Part shown: positions 45,795-56,317 of the stretch, one piece after another
Numbering within the stretch: the first letter of the stretch is position 1
Layout of the letters: every line of letters begins with the position of its first letter
From: Chloropicon primus
Taxonomy: Eukaryota > Chlorophyta > Chloropicophyceae > Chloropicales > Chloropicaceae
Direction: 5' to 3'
DNA length: 64,000 nt
Assembly: GCA_023205875.1 (NCBI GenBank)
Contig: CP060771.1
Location: 310,001 to 374,000, forward strand
Translations under genes and position numbers: made by a program
Notes under the pieces: model-generated
The model's database searches: none
What the model was told of the DNA's origin: nothing
What the model saw: the letters and a program-made list of their open reading frames with translations, nothing else

Positions 45795-46352
45795 GATGAT
45801 CAAAGGGAATTGGCCCAAGACAAAACACACAAGCAAACAAGCAAGCAAAATGGTCTCCCTCCCTCTGTCTCTCTCTCTTGCCTTGCCTTGCCTCTGTCGA
45901 GCCTCAAGGTGACCTTGGCTTCCTCCTCCTTGTGTTGCACTGGAGGAAAAGGAAAAGGAAAAGTGGTGGTATCTTTGAGGAACCCTGGTGACGTATCGAG
46001 GAAGGGTACGAAGGGTAGGAAGGGTTTGCGTTTGCTCGCTTCACCTCCCACCTTGACTGCTGCTGCCGTCGCGACAGTCTGGCTACAGTCCATAAGAATC
46101 TTCGAAGATCCGAACAATTGATTATAGAATCGATTATTGCAAAAAGCTGGCCATTTTTTTATATTTACTTTCGAAGGTGATGGAGGCTCGTGATGGAGAA
46201 CAAGGGGAGCGCTGGTTCTTCCGATCGATCCTTCGATCCTTCGATCCTTTGATCGATCACATCCTCGTAAAAGACAAGCCTTAGCCTCAAAGCTTCCTGA
46301 TGAAAATGGTCTATTTTTACATTACAGGAAAGAAAGGTGGAGTGCAAAAGTT
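45795..46352. other. intergenic region upstream of the RWP-RK-like gene
   Basis: A 558-base gap, AT-richer near 46120-46160, with short repeats of CTTCGATC at about 46215-46255 and a palindrome ATCTTCGAAGATCC near 46098. No exon and no clear leader motif. Confidence 0.55.
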
Positions 46353-48440
46353 TTAGAGGGCTGCGGCCTTGGCAAGGAACTTCTTGTTCTCCGCTGGAAT
46401 TTCCGTGTACTTCTCGACAATAGCCCTGAACTCGTCCCCAGAGATCGTTTCCTTCTCCATAATGGCCTCGACCGCCTCGTCAATAGCCTCCCTGTTGTCC
46501 CTGATCTGCTGCAGGGCGACCTGGTACGCCTCGTCCGCGATGCGCTTGACCTCGCGGTCAATGGCACTCTGGAGCTTCTCGCTCATCGAGTTCCTCGCCA
46601 TCATGCGCATGATCATGTCCCCGCTCTGGTCGCTGCTTGGAGCCCAAGGACCCACGTCACTCATTCCAAAGGCGGTTACCATCTGCCTGGCCATGCTGGA
46701 CACCTGCTGCAGGTCACTGGAAGCACCAGTGGTGGTCTCGGCCCTTCCGAAGATGACCTCCTCCGCAGCCCTTCCTCCGAGCGTTCCCACGAGCCTGGCA
46801 AAGATCTGGCTCTTGGAGATCAGAGTTGGATCCTCGCCTGGAGTGAACCAGGTCAAACCCTTGGCCTGACCCCTTGGGATGATCGTCACCTTCTGCACGG
46901 GGTCGTGGCCAGGGCTCAGGGTGCCGCAAATGGCGTGTCCAACCTCGTGGTAAGCAACAAGGCTCTTGCTCTTCCCGTCGGTCATTGGGGTGCCCTCCAT
47001 ACCGGCGACGATCCTGTCGACGCTGTCGTCGATCTCCGCAAGGCTGATCTCAGTCTTGCTCCTCCTTCCCGCCAAGATGGCAGCCTCGTTGAGCAGGTTA
47101 GCGAGGTCAGCTCCGCTGAACCCTGGAGTCCTCTTGGCGATACTCTCCACGTCGACTCCCTCTCCGAGCTTCTTGTTCCTGGCGTGGACCTTCAAGATGT
47201 CGGTCCTTCCCTGCACGTCAGGAACGTCGACGGTGACCTGCCTGTCGAACCTTCCGGGCCTCAGCAGAGCTGGGTCGAGGATATCGGCCCTGTTGGTTGC
47301 CGCCACGACGATGATTCCGGTGTTTCCCTCGAAGCCGTCCATCTCCGTCAGGAGCTGGTTCAGGGTCTGCTCCCTCTCGTCGTTGCCTCCTCCAATGCCG
47401 GTGCCTCTGGACCTTCCAACGGCATCGATCTCATCCACGAAAACGATGCAAGGGGCGTTCTCCTTGGCCTTCTTGAAGAGATCCCTGACCCTGGAAGCAC
47501 CAACACCGACGAACATCTCGACGAACTCGGAGCCGGAGATGGAGAAGAAGGGCACGCCCGCCTCTCCGGCGATGGCCTTGGCAAGCAAAGTCTTTCCGGT
47601 ACCGGGTGGCCCGACCAGCAAGACGCCCTTTGGAATCCTCGCGCCGACAGCCGTGAACTTCTCTGGCCTCTTCAGGAACTCGACGACCTCCATGAAGTCG
47701 TTCTTGGCCTCGTTGACGCCGGCGACGTCGTCGAACATCACTCCGGTGTTCGGCTCCATCTGGAACTTCGCCTTGGACTTGGCGAACCCAAGAGGGTTCC
47801 CTGGACCTCCACCGCCGCCCATTCCGTCCCCGCCGTTCCTCCTGGAAAGGAAGAAGAGTCCACCGATCAGGAGCAGCGGGAAAGCCAAGTTCCCGAGGAG
47901 AGACAGGAACACAGTCGACCCGTCCTCCTGCGGCGCGTGCGACGCAAAGTCAACCTTCTTCGCCTTCAACTGCCTCAGGAGCTCCTGAGACGTTCCAGGA
48001 AGCTGCACACGGACCCTCTGAATCCTGTTCCCAACCTCCGGACTCACAGCTTCCACAATCGCCGTCGTCCCATTGTCATACAAGTCCACCTTCTTCACCC
48101 TATCCAAGTCAAGATACTCGAGAAACCTCGAGTAACTCATCCGAGACGACGCAACCGTCTCGTTGTCCGCCGCCATTGCCATCTTCGTCCCTTGCATGGA
48201 TGCGAACGCCGTCGCTCCCAACGCAATCCTTTTCAGCAAACCTCTCTTCCCTTCATCCACAACAACCTCAACATCGACAACATCTTCATCACGTTGGTGT
48301 TGCTTTGCTCTTCTCATGATGGTGAGCCTCTTCCTCGAGGAACTCGTCCTCGACGTCGTCGCGAGGAGGGAAGGCAAGGTCCTCGCCCTCGTCGCTCTCG
48401 TCACCCTCGTCGTCGTCGCTCTCGTCATGGTCATACTCAT
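46353..48440 (-). CDS. FTSH: thylakoid FtsH protease, type B (FtsH2/8-like)
   Basis: A 695-aa membrane-bound AAA zinc protease that degrades damaged photosystem II D1 in the thylakoid. A bipartite-looking targeting region (about 1-92) ends in a hydrophobic, Ala-rich stretch ([17 protein letters not shown]), as in VAR2-type proteins. One membrane span lies at about 178-200 ([19 protein letters not shown]). AAA domain: Walker A GPPGTGKT, Walker [20 protein letters not shown] region [20 protein letters not shown]. Peptidase site HEVGHA. No introns. A 135-bp element shared with the next gene's 5' flank begins 107 bases upstream of the ATG. Confidence 0.95.
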   Translation of the reverse strand: MSMTMTRATTTRVTRATRARTLPSLLATTSRTSSSRKRLTIMRRAKQHQRDEDVVDVEVVVDEGKRGLLKRIALGATAFASMQGTKMAMAADNETVASSRMSYSRFLEYLDLDRVKKVDLYDNGTTAIVEAVSPEVGNRIQRVRVQLPGTSQELLRQLKAKKVDFASHAPQEDGSTVFLSLLGNLAFPLLLIGGLFFLSRRNGGDGMGGGGGPGNPLGFAKSKAKFQMEPNTGVMFDDVAGVNEAKNDFMEVVEFLKRPEKFTAVGARIPKGVLLVGPPGTGKTLLAKAIAGEAGVPFFSISGSEFVEMFVGVGASRVRDLFKKAKENAPCIVFVDEIDAVGRSRGTGIGGGNDEREQTLNQLLTEMDGFEGNTGIIVVAATNRADILDPALLRPGRFDRQVTVDVPDVQGRTDILKVHARNKKLGEGVDVESIAKRTPGFSGADLANLLNEAAILAGRRSKTEISLAEIDDSVDRIVAGMEGTPMTDGKSKSLVAYHEVGHAICGTLSPGHDPVQKVTIIPRGQAKGLTWFTPGEDPTLISKSQIFARLVGTLGGRAAEEVIFGRAETTTGASSDLQQVSSMARQMVTAFGMSDVGPWAPSSDQSGDMIMRMMARNSMSEKLQSAIDREVKRIADEAYQVALQQIRDNREAIDEAVEAIMEKETISGDEFRAIVEKYTEIPAENKKFLAKAAAL

Positions 48441-48546
48441 CCTCTGTCGCCGTCGTCCTCGTCCCCTTCTGTTCCTCTTCTCTCTCTCTTCTTTTCTCTT
48501 GGCCGAGAGATCTCTCTCTCTCTCTCGATCTCAACCAAGCAAATTG

Positions 48547-48681
48547 TGGACTTTTCCCAAAATAAATTCTAATTCGTTAACGTGGGAAAACCTGTTGGGA
48601 CGAGAATTCAAATTTGAAATGGGGTGGAAATGTGACCTCAGCCGAGTTATTAATAGGGGAGAGGATATACATAGACCTCGG
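48547..48681 (-). repeat. 135-bp identical direct repeat, copy A
   Basis: Identical over 135 bases to 50817-50951 (offset 2270). AT-richer than its surroundings, with TATTAATA and GAATTCAAATTTGAA. Copy A lies upstream of FtsH, copy B upstream of the secreted-protein gene, in the same orientation relative to both. Nothing else is seen in the 365-base gap 48441-48805. Confidence 0.95.
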
Positions 48682-48805
48682 AGCCAGAGATGAAGTTGTC
48701 AAAGTGAATCCCTTTATGGGCACGAGTGAAGGAATCAACAGAACGATCCTATGAATCGATGGACGAACTCCTCTCATACATGTTTAACCATGGTAGGAGA
48801 CCTCT

Positions 48806-49517
48806 CTAGTTTGCGCAGTAATGCGGTTTGTACCCCTCTGTGATAAAATCGATATCTTGCTGCTCCAACGTGGCTCCCTTGTCAAAGCAGGCGGGCGTGG
48901 TTTCCTTGCCAAAGATATTCGCGCTGTTGGCAAAGCTGATGGTCTTCTCTACTCCATCGCCGGATCTAACAATATCCTCAATCTCTGGCAAGACTATCTC
49001 TGGCGCAAACTGCCTGTCCTTCGAAGACTGCCTGCTCAGCCTCTTGCAACTGAAGGGAGAGGACACGGTGTCCCAGGTCATGCCATTGCCGCTGTTGAGG
49101 GCCGAGGAAGAAAGACAGATGTCCATCACAGCTCGCACCGAAGCCGCGTCCCTATCTTCGTAAGATACTCTCTCAAAGAGACCCTTGTTCAAGCAGTCGG
49201 TCACTTTCTCCACGAAACTGGCGCGCCATTCACAAGCAGAGGAAAGAGGAAAGTCAGATCATCCGAGGCGCGCGTGGAATCGAAAACGAAGTTTGAAGCA
49301 AACTCACCTGCACTTGACGTTCCTGCAGTTTGCGAGAGCTGCGCTTGCATTCGTGATCGCGTCAACGTAAGAGGTCTTGCAACCGGATTCAACCAAGTAA
49401 GCTCGGTCATCGTCCGAGGAGAAGCCAGGCACTGGGAGCTGGCCGAACAGGGATGTTGGGAAGTAGTCGGCCCCCCACGCCCTCTGAAGCTTTCTTGGAA
49501 GCTTGCAGCCCGTCAAC

Positions 49518-49568
<51 letters not shown>

Positions 49569-50574
49569 GAAGCGAGTCAGTCGTGGTGGTGAGGGGATCC
49601 GGCCAAAGCAGAGAGAGGGAGGAGGAAGGGACGGCTGTCGTACTTCTTGTAGACTTGGAGAAAGTTGAGGTCGTCTTCTGGGTCTGCTGTGGTGTAAGCG
49701 TAGTTCACCTCTCTCTGCACATCCATGGGCACCGCGCCATCTTTGATGTTGCTTCGGCCTTCATCCACGAAGAACTTGAACCAAAAGGCGGTGGTGGGCA
49801 CCTCGGGGTCAGCCTTGGGCTTGAGACTCTCTGGAATCTTGAAGACCAAGACATTGCCTAGTTCGAGTCCCCCAGTTTTGATGAACGCGTCCTTTTTGGT
49901 TGGAATGGCGAAACCAGCCTGGTGGCAAAGAGATGAAGGATGGGAAGAGACACAGAGTCAGGAAGGAGGAAGTGCAGAGGGGAGCGGAGAGAGGGAGGAT
50001 GACTCACCAGGGTTTTCATTCCGGTCAAGAACTTGAGAGTGTCCTCGCACCCTCCCTTGCCGTAAAGTGCGCTAAGCTGAAGCCAGGCCTGAAGGCCGAG
50101 GTAGTTGGTCACAAAGTTCTCCTCCCTGCTGCCGAGGTTAGTCACGGTGTCGTTTACGTCCTGCGGACCAATTCTCGCGAAGAGGGAGGTGGATACGCAA
50201 GGAAGGTTCTTCACGTCCTTGCTTCCCGCGACGCGAGAGAGGGCGTCCCAGAACCCTGCCGGATCCGTTATGTTGCACTCTGATCCGTCATCAGGGCGAG
50301 GGATTCGGCCCCAGAACTGAGACAGATCCCTCCGCCCCGACCCGTTGTCGATGTCTTCGTCATCGATGTATAGGGAATCCATCCGGCCCTCCTCGGGGTG
50401 CCTCCTGTTTCGCCACTCCCTCCTTTCGTTTCTCCACTCGTCCCTCCTCTCGCTTCTCCACTCGTCCCTCTCGTTTCTCCACTCGTACCTCTCGCTTCTC
50501 CAATCGTCGTACGCGGAGACGGAGGCAGACATGAGCGTCGCGAGGACGGCGAGGGTGACGACGGCCTTCTTCAT
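48806..50574 (-). CDS. unknown secreted protein, four exons
   Basis: Exons 50008-50574, 49644-49918, 49308-49517 and 48806-49217; all phases fit, giving 487 aa. A clear signal peptide (MKKAVVTLAVLATLMSASVS) is followed by a short charged repeat (WRSER, WRNER, WRSERRDEWRNERREWRNR; about 25-60). Then come several globular stretches with scattered Cys: FWGRIPRP, DPAGFWDALSRVAGSKDVKN, YLGLQAWLQLSALYGKGGC, PTTAFWFKFFVDEG and ATLEQQDIDFITEGYKPHYC. No catalytic signature is recognised. Intron 2 contains a long (GA)n run. The gene lies between two identical 135-bp repeats. Confidence 0.75.
49520..49566. repeat. (GA)n microsatellite in an intron
   Basis: About 23 GA units directly beside the acceptor of the third exon of the secreted-protein gene. 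On the coding strand it acts as the (CT)n polypyrimidine tract. Confidence 0.9.
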
Positions 50575-51141
50575 CGTACTCGGCGTCGCGGCTTGGTTGC
50601 AGTTGCAGTTTCTAGGCGAGCGTTACGGAGGCGAGAAGGCACGAAATAAGTTGTAACCGCCGAAGGCCGAGCTTGCGTGCGGGGCGAGAGGTTCCCATTC
50701 GATCGGACTCCTCGGGTGGATCGCGCGACGATTACCATGTAGCGATAAACTCATGGCCCATCCATCAATCACCCTGTGGACCATGGGGAGCATCGGCGAG
50801 AGAATATGGGGTGAATTGGACTTTTCCCAAAATAAATTCTAATTCGTTAACGTGGGAAAACCTGTTGGGACGAGAATTCAAATTTGAAATGGGGTGGAAA
50901 TGTGACCTCAGCCGAGTTATTAATAGGGGAGAGGATATACATAGACCTCGGTGGAACCCAATGCCCTCGGGGTACACCGTGACATGACATGGAGCTGGAG
51001 CTTGGATTGCATATGCTTGGAAGGTTTAGAAAACTTCTTGATGCCAAAAAATCCATCCACGAAAAGTAGGCTCTTTCGTTCTTCCTACGTGCCAAAGGCT
51101 TCACAACAACAACAACAACACCCCCTCGCCGCGCCGCTTCG
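50575..51141. other. intergenic region upstream of the secreted-protein gene
   Basis: A 567-base gap that includes the second 135-bp repeat. A (AAC)n run lies near 51100-51120. No exons seen. Confidence 0.6.
50817..50951 (-). repeat. 135-bp identical direct repeat, copy B
   Basis: Second copy of 48547-48681, 243 bases upstream of the secreted-protein ATG. Confidence 0.95.
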
Positions 51142-51772
51142 TCACTCCGGCGCCGCAACTTGAGGCGCACTGGTGGCTGCCGGAGGAAGGTTCCTGGCCC
51201 TCTGGACCTCCTCGAGAGATATCACTTGGGCAGAATCCGCATCGCTCGTGGCTTTCTGCAAGAAGAACGTCGCGCCGTCGTTGTAAGACTTTGCAGCCAG
51301 GCCACCCGCAAGGCCCGTCAGCAGGATCGCGACGTAGATAAAGTTCTGAAACAAGAGGCCAACCACATTGAACTTCTCGTCCGCCCAGGGGTCCTCCCTG
51401 AACTCCGGGGGGAAGTCCGACCTGTCCTCCTGCACCAACCACAGTCGTCGTCGTCGTCGTCGTATTCGAGGAGCAAACACACCACACAACAAAAAGAATG
51501 TCAGAGCGGCTTGCACTCGATGCACATCCATCCATTCCCTGTAAAGGGGGAGCAATTCTTACCTCCTGACTCCTAAGAGAGACGCCGGCCGCCGCCTTCC
51601 CCTTCCGGCGCCCCACAACAATACAAGACCCCGCCGGCGACGACGACGACGACGAGCACCGTGCCCGACTTCCGTAAACAGAACCACTCGCTCCGGCGCT
51701 TCCTCTGCCACTCATCAAAGCTGTGCACCATCCAAGAGCCGGTGCCGATGCACATGCTCTGGACGAAACCAT
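51142..51772 (-). CDS. unknown plastid-targeted protein with one membrane span
   Basis: Exons 51563-51772 and 51142-51429; donor GAG|GTAAG, acceptor GTGCAG|GAG; 165 aa. The first exon encodes a Ser/Ala/Arg-rich peptide (ASAPALGWCTALMSGRGSAG) typical of a chloroplast transit peptide. The mature part has a Pro/Asp-rich stretch (RSDFPPEFREDPWADEKFN), one strong transmembrane helix (FQNFIYVAILLTGLAGGLAA) and a short hydrophilic tail. It could be a small thylakoid or envelope protein; I do not recognise it. The intron contains (CGT)n. Confidence 0.65.
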
Positions 51773-51870
51773 TGCCTTCCACTCTTTGCTCCTCTGCCTC
51801 TCAGACTGCAAACCAACAATCATCATCACCACAATTTAGTCTCTCAAATCCTTATCCCTCGGCCAACTCT

Positions 51871-51900
51871 GTCAAGCGACGGCTCATTGGAAAGATCACG
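51871..51900 (-). promoter_or_regulatory. dispersed leader motif, copy 20
   Basis: Minus-strand TGATCTTTCCAATGAGCCGT, then CGCTTGAC; 99 bases before the plastid-protein ATG. A minus-strand GGTAAGTTT lies about 50-55 bases upstream. Confidence 0.65.
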
Positions 51901-52244
51901 ACCTGACGGTTCCAAAACTCGCACCAGACACGTCCCCTCAAAAAAAAACTTACCTCCTCCCTCTTCCTCCCTCTCTCACTCCTGCCTCTCTCTCTCTCTC
52001 TCTCTCTGATGTCTGTTGTCTGATGACAGCTTTCGGATGGACCACTACGGTTGACGAAGCCTTCGAGCCGCAACCGTTACCTTGTGACGTAACGCTTCGC
52101 TTCTTCCGCCTCAAAGCAAGTCCCTCTCACTCTCACTCTCTCCCTCTGGAAAGAGTGTCCTCTCTGATGAGATGAAGATGATGATGATGATGAGATGATG
52201 AAGATGATGAAGAAGACCTCGCCGTGTGAATCCGGCTACCAAAC

Positions 52245-52278
52245 GGATCAACCAGGGTATCAATGGAAAGATTTCGAG
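52245..52278 (-). promoter_or_regulatory. dispersed leader motif, copy 21
   Basis: Minus-strand AAATCTTTCCATTGATACCC, then TGGTTGATCC; same form as the 26-kb copies but facing left. Confidence 0.6.
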
Positions 52279-52518
52279 CTCTAGTTTCGTCCAGTATCCT
52301 TGCCCTCCCCCCTTGCCGCTTCCTCGCCCCTGTGTTCGCTCCGGAACGCCGTGGTCTTCTCGGCTGATGGCTGTGAGCCACTCAAATGAAAAGTGCATTC
52401 ATCCCTAGGACAAGGGAGGGACTGGCCATCGAACGAAAGAGGTGAGTTTGCCGAGGTCTCCTGAGCTAGGGAGGGCGTTACGGCGAGCTTGAAGGCAATA
52501 AATCCAAAGTACAACTCA

Positions 52519-52550
52519 CGATCTTTCCGTCGACTTCTTGCTTGACTCGT
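52519..52550 (+). promoter_or_regulatory. dispersed leader motif, copy 22
   Basis: CGATCTTTCCGTCGACTTCT, then TGCTTGACTCGTTTGG and CTCTGATGAAGTTTTTGTA, an extension shared with copy 8. Confidence 0.65.
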
Positions 52551-52701
52551 TTGGCGCTCTGATGAAGTTTTTGTAGACTGAAACGTTTGTTCTCTTGCCT
52601 TGGGTTTTGGGTTGGGTGTTCCTCACACAAAGGTGAGTTTGTGGATGCTTTAGGCGAAGGGGACGGCGAGAGAGGCAGCCGCGAGTGAATCCACATTGAG
52701 T

Positions 52702-52732
52702 TGCTCTTTCCATAGAGCATTCACTCGAATGG
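52702..52732 (+). promoter_or_regulatory. dispersed leader motif, copy 23
   Basis: TGCTCTTTCCATAGAGCATT, then CACTCGAATGG; 116 bases before the TPLATE-like ATG. Confidence 0.6.
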
Positions 52733-52847
52733 TTGGACGCTCTGGTGAAAGTTTGACTGAAAGTTTTTGGCAATCCAACCAACCTCATCAATTCTCTCCC
52801 ACCACCAGCAACTGGCTCACCAGCAGCTTGAGATCTTGTCCGTCGAG

Positions 52848-55800
52848 ATGGTTGCTGCTGCACTAGAGGAGAGGAGGATCGACCTGTACATGTCCCTCTC
52901 CCGTGGAGGGAGTGCTGGACTCACAAGCCAGGAGGAACTTCTTGTCGCCCACAACTTGGGTTCCCTAAGTCACCTGACTCGGTTCCTGTGTCAAGACATA
53001 GTGACGAGTGACAGGAAGCTGAGCTCGACGGCTTTGTTCATGTGCGTGACATGCAAAAAGGAAGTCTACCGGAACTTTGACATGGCAGCCATAGCGAGAA
53101 GCTGCACGGAATCGATGAGGCAGGAGCATGGTGGTAAAGCACTGTTGGTCCGAGCGTTGGCGAGGACGCTCGCTTGCGGCTACGAGTACCCTTTGTGCCA
53201 AGAGGAGGAAGCAGGGAGAGCGAGAGGGGAGTGGAAAAGATCCATCAGAGCGATTGTGAAGTGTGCATTTGGTGTGACAACTCGTGGTGGCGACGAGGAG
53301 GCTGCAGCAGCATCCGTTAGCGCGTTGAAAGGTCTCGAGGACTTGGTGTCACTGATCCTTCGACGACGGGCCTCGAAGCTTGGAGTGAGCGAGGTCGACT
53401 CGGATGATGGTGAGATCTTGGGCAAGAGGTCCGGCCACTCGTTCTGGGACGCGTGGAGGCACAGGAAGGCATTCGAGAGGGACCTCGAATTCATTGTCCG
53501 GAGCGAGGTGATCGGGGGCACGAAGGCCACGATGCAGTTCTCGGCACTCTTGAGCTCCATCCACGACCGTGCGAGGAAAGTTGTCTTGAGCTGCGTCAGG
53601 AAGTGCTTGGAGCTCTGCGGGTTGGAGGACGAGTTTCACGCTCAGCTTTGGCACAGCTTCATGGAATCCAATTCACTTCTCGGGTCTCAGGCTCCTGAAA
53701 CCAGGCTGGAAGCTTGCCTCCTGGCCATTAGCCTGGCACTGATGCGCGACGAAAGCTCCCAGCTCCTCGAGAGTGCGGTCTTCCAGGGATTGGAGCTGCT
53801 GCTCAGCTCGCGAGGGAGGGTCGTGGGAATCTCGTGCCCAGAATTGTGGGCGCTCACGCTGAACAGCTTCCGCCTGCTCCCCTTGGACAAAGTAGGAGTT
53901 CTGACAAAGCTCTCGGCCAAGATCGGGACTCACTTGAAGGAATCCCTGGACCTGTCGCACCCAGACGGCGGTGCTCAGCCCGTGTGCACCGAGGAGCTGG
54001 ACTTGGTTGCTCTTTGGGTCGTGCAGACCGTTCATGTGCTGTTTCGGGAGCTCAGGTGCAGAGGAGACTGGACGAGCGGTGTCACCATCTCCTCGGCTCT
54101 GGGCCTGGACGATGGCAGCATCGGGAGCTCGGGCGGGTCCTTCCAAGACAGGGTCTTCGCTTGCCTGTCCGAGAGCATGTGCCTGCGGCTTAAGGAGGAA
54201 GCCATGCAGGTGGAGGAAGCAGACCCGGTTGACATGGCGTATGCCCAGGAGCCAAGGCACGCAAACGTCCTTCTTTGGCTTGAAATGGCGGTGAAAGCGT
54301 TAGGAGAGTTTGGGATGTACAAGGACGAGAGATTGAGGGCGGAGGGTGGAGAGGTCGCGATCTCGCCCTTGAGCGTCCTCGCTCTGACTGCATACTCCAA
54401 CCTTTTGCACTCTTGCCTTTGCCTCTCACACTGCCTGAGGGGCAAAGGAGCGGGGGAGTGCTACGAGAAGGCCCAGTTCTTGGATCAGATGCTGAAGCAC
54501 CTGGTGTACGACGTGCTCGACAACTTCAAGGCCGGTGGAGCGAATCAGTCCCACCAGGTAGTTTACCTGGACGCGCTGCATGGAGTTGTCTGCCACTCTG
54601 ACGTGGTGACGGAGAACAAAGTAATCCTCCAGACTAATGTGCGAGGCGCGCTTGGGAAGGAGGAGCGGCAACGGGTGTTGGAGGAAGCAACGCAGATGAG
54701 CTTGGTCGGCAAAGTTATCCATGTGTTCAAAGAGGTCCTCCTGGCACGCTGCATGGATATAGAGCAAGGATCTGTGAACTCGAGATCCTCCCACCTTTAC
54801 GAGGAGGCCTTCTTGTCCCTTTGCTCCATTGCGGAAGCCTACGTGTCTCGCTGCCTGGACAGGATGATTGAATTCGGCCCGGAGCAGGAGAGGGGGGCCC
54901 TCATGTTCATCCCCCTCCTGTCAGTCCTGCAAGGGTTTGCCCAATCAGAGAAGCTTGACCAGTCCTCGAGAGAGCAGCTCCAAATTTGCATCGAGAGCAT
55001 CCTGAAGAGCTCAAAGGCTCGCCAGCAAAAGCAAGGGAAGAGTGAGCAATCCTCCCCGATGCTCTCGTCGTTTCTGGACGCGATGCCTCCCACCCTCCTG
55101 GCCCTCCCCAACGGGGAGAGGGCAAAGGCAGACCTAGGAGCCGTCCTCGGTGGAACGCGCTTCACGTGCAGGAGAACCATGTTGGAAGAGGCCGGGCCGA
55201 GCCATTCGCGGAGTTGGTCCCCCCTTGGTGATCTGACTGCCTTCAATGCAGGGCCGGAGGAGTGCGCGGGTCGGCTCAGAGTCATGTTTCCACCCAAGCA
55301 AACCTTGTCGTCCGCGGGCGATCTCCTGCACATGAAAGTGACCCATGCCCCGTTGGGCGGTTACGATCGTAACAACGCGGAAGCTTTGAGAAAGAGGTGC
55401 TCCTGCATCCACCTCGCTGTCCACGTCGAGATCGTAAGCGAGGCGGCTTTCAAAAGAGTTTGCATTACCTTGGGGTCAACGGGACCGTGCAGGATAGACA
55501 AGAGGGTGATCGAGCTCCGGGACGTCTCACCCGGGGAGCGGAGAAGCTTCGACGTTCTCGTGGACATTTTTGAGTTTGGAAAGTGCTGCCTGGTTCCCCA
55601 AGTCCTGGGTGTCGCGGGGGTGACGACGAGCTCGTCGTCCAGCGCTGGATCTCAACATCCAAAAGGTTTGCGCTTCTATTCGGACGGGCCTCCAGCGTAC
55701 TTGGCGCTCACGGAAGAGCCAAGCCTCGCAGGAGATGAGAAGCACATCGAGTACACCTTCTCCCCTCTTCACTTTGGCATGGAATTGCAGTTGAGGCCCT

Positions 55801-56177
55801 CCGCCGCAAGTCCGGCAGCCACAAGCCTGCTCTTGAGCGACTTCCAGCAGTTGTGGATCCTCCTGCAGAATGGTAACCGAGTTGTGATTCCAAGAATGAT
55901 GGGCGCGGGAGAGTTGTCTGACACGATCAAAGCCTTGAGGACGCAGCTGCGATTCAGTTGCGTGACCGACCTGCTCGAGATCGAGCAAGCACTTGAGTCC
56001 TCGTGCGACTCCTTTACTGCTCGCTTGGTCGCGGAAAGCTTTAACGGCCACGTCATCTTGTGCACCATGTTTTGCAACCAGTCGGGCCAGGGCAAGGAAT
56101 ACAGTGTCGTGCTGCATTTCAAGGCTTCTTCGAACGCCGCTCTTGCCCCTCTGGCTGCTTTGGCTCGCACTTTGTGA
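52848..56177 (+). CDS. large adaptor-like subunit, possibly TPLATE/TSAUCER
   Basis: 1,109 aa from ATG 52848; the open frame's first codons begin with TTG. Residues 1-~780 are almost entirely helical, HEAT-like (LSLARTL-type helices, ELWALTLNSFRLLPLDKVGV). The last ~300 residues change to a beta-rich two-part appendage: HLAVHVEIVSEAAFKRVCIT, RSFDVLVDIFEFGKCCLVPQ, and a platform-like end with LSDFQQLWILLQNGNRVVIP. This solenoid-plus-appendage plan, the length and the FEFGKCCLVPQVL segment recall plant TPLATE, a TSET endocytic coat subunit related to beta-adaptin. Assignment is by memory of the family and remains tentative. Alternatives are another AP/COPI-like large subunit or an unrelated solenoid. 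No introns. Confidence 0.6.
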   Translation: MVAAALEERRIDLYMSLSRGGSAGLTSQEELLVAHNLGSLSHLTRFLCQDIVTSDRKLSSTALFMCVTCKKEVYRNFDMAAIARSCTESMRQEHGGKALLVRALARTLACGYEYPLCQEEEAGRARGEWKRSIRAIVKCAFGVTTRGGDEEAAAASVSALKGLEDLVSLILRRRASKLGVSEVDSDDGEILGKRSGHSFWDAWRHRKAFERDLEFIVRSEVIGGTKATMQFSALLSSIHDRARKVVLSCVRKCLELCGLEDEFHAQLWHSFMESNSLLGSQAPETRLEACLLAISLALMRDESSQLLESAVFQGLELLLSSRGRVVGISCPELWALTLNSFRLLPLDKVGVLTKLSAKIGTHLKESLDLSHPDGGAQPVCTEELDLVALWVVQTVHVLFRELRCRGDWTSGVTISSALGLDDGSIGSSGGSFQDRVFACLSESMCLRLKEEAMQVEEADPVDMAYAQEPRHANVLLWLEMAVKALGEFGMYKDERLRAEGGEVAISPLSVLALTAYSNLLHSCLCLSHCLRGKGAGECYEKAQFLDQMLKHLVYDVLDNFKAGGANQSHQVVYLDALHGVVCHSDVVTENKVILQTNVRGALGKEERQRVLEEATQMSLVGKVIHVFKEVLLARCMDIEQGSVNSRSSHLYEEAFLSLCSIAEAYVSRCLDRMIEFGPEQERGALMFIPLLSVLQGFAQSEKLDQSSREQLQICIESILKSSKARQQKQGKSEQSSPMLSSFLDAMPPTLLALPNGERAKADLGAVLGGTRFTCRRTMLEEAGPSHSRSWSPLGDLTAFNAGPEECAGRLRVMFPPKQTLSSAGDLLHMKVTHAPLGGYDRNNAEALRKRCSCIHLAVHVEIVSEAAFKRVCITLGSTGPCRIDKRVIELRDVSPGERRSFDVLVDIFEFGKCCLVPQVLGVAGVTTSSSSSAGSQHPKGLRFYSDGPPAYLALTEEPSLAGDEKHIEYTFSPLHFGMELQLRPSAASPAATSLLLSDFQQLWILLQNGNRVVIPRMMGAGELSDTIKALRTQLRFSCVTDLLEIEQALESSCDSFTARLVAESFNGHVILCTMFCNQSGQGKEYSVVLHFKASSNAALAPLAALARTL

Positions 56178-56317
56178 AGGTGCCTCCTAGAAGCTTGAAG
56201 ACGTTTTCCCAAATCACAATTGTTTCAAATGATGATGGTGTATTACATGCAATCCCGTCGCTCTCAATCCCGTCGCTCCCCCCCCTCCTCTCTCTCTCTC
56301 TCTCTCTCTCCTGAAAC

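Larger units (their letters stand above)
51773..52847. other. divergent intergenic region, plastid protein / TPLATE-like
   Basis: A 1,075-base gap with CT and (GAT)n microsatellites (51980-52008, 52160-52215), two leftward and two rightward motif copies. GGTGAGTTTG occurs at 52442 and 52632, each about 70-75 bases before a rightward motif copy. A non-ATG extension of the next gene's frame covers the last 80 bases. Confidence 0.6.

Noticed and set aside
46905-48572. 555-codon plus-strand frame opposite FtsH
   Set aside because: Antisense to a fully conserved AAA protease; no domain.
48547-50951. The 135-bp identical pair as terminal repeats of a retroelement
   Set aside because: There is no TG...CA ending, primer-binding site or element gene between them, only a four-exon secreted-protein gene; shared promoter sequence is simpler.
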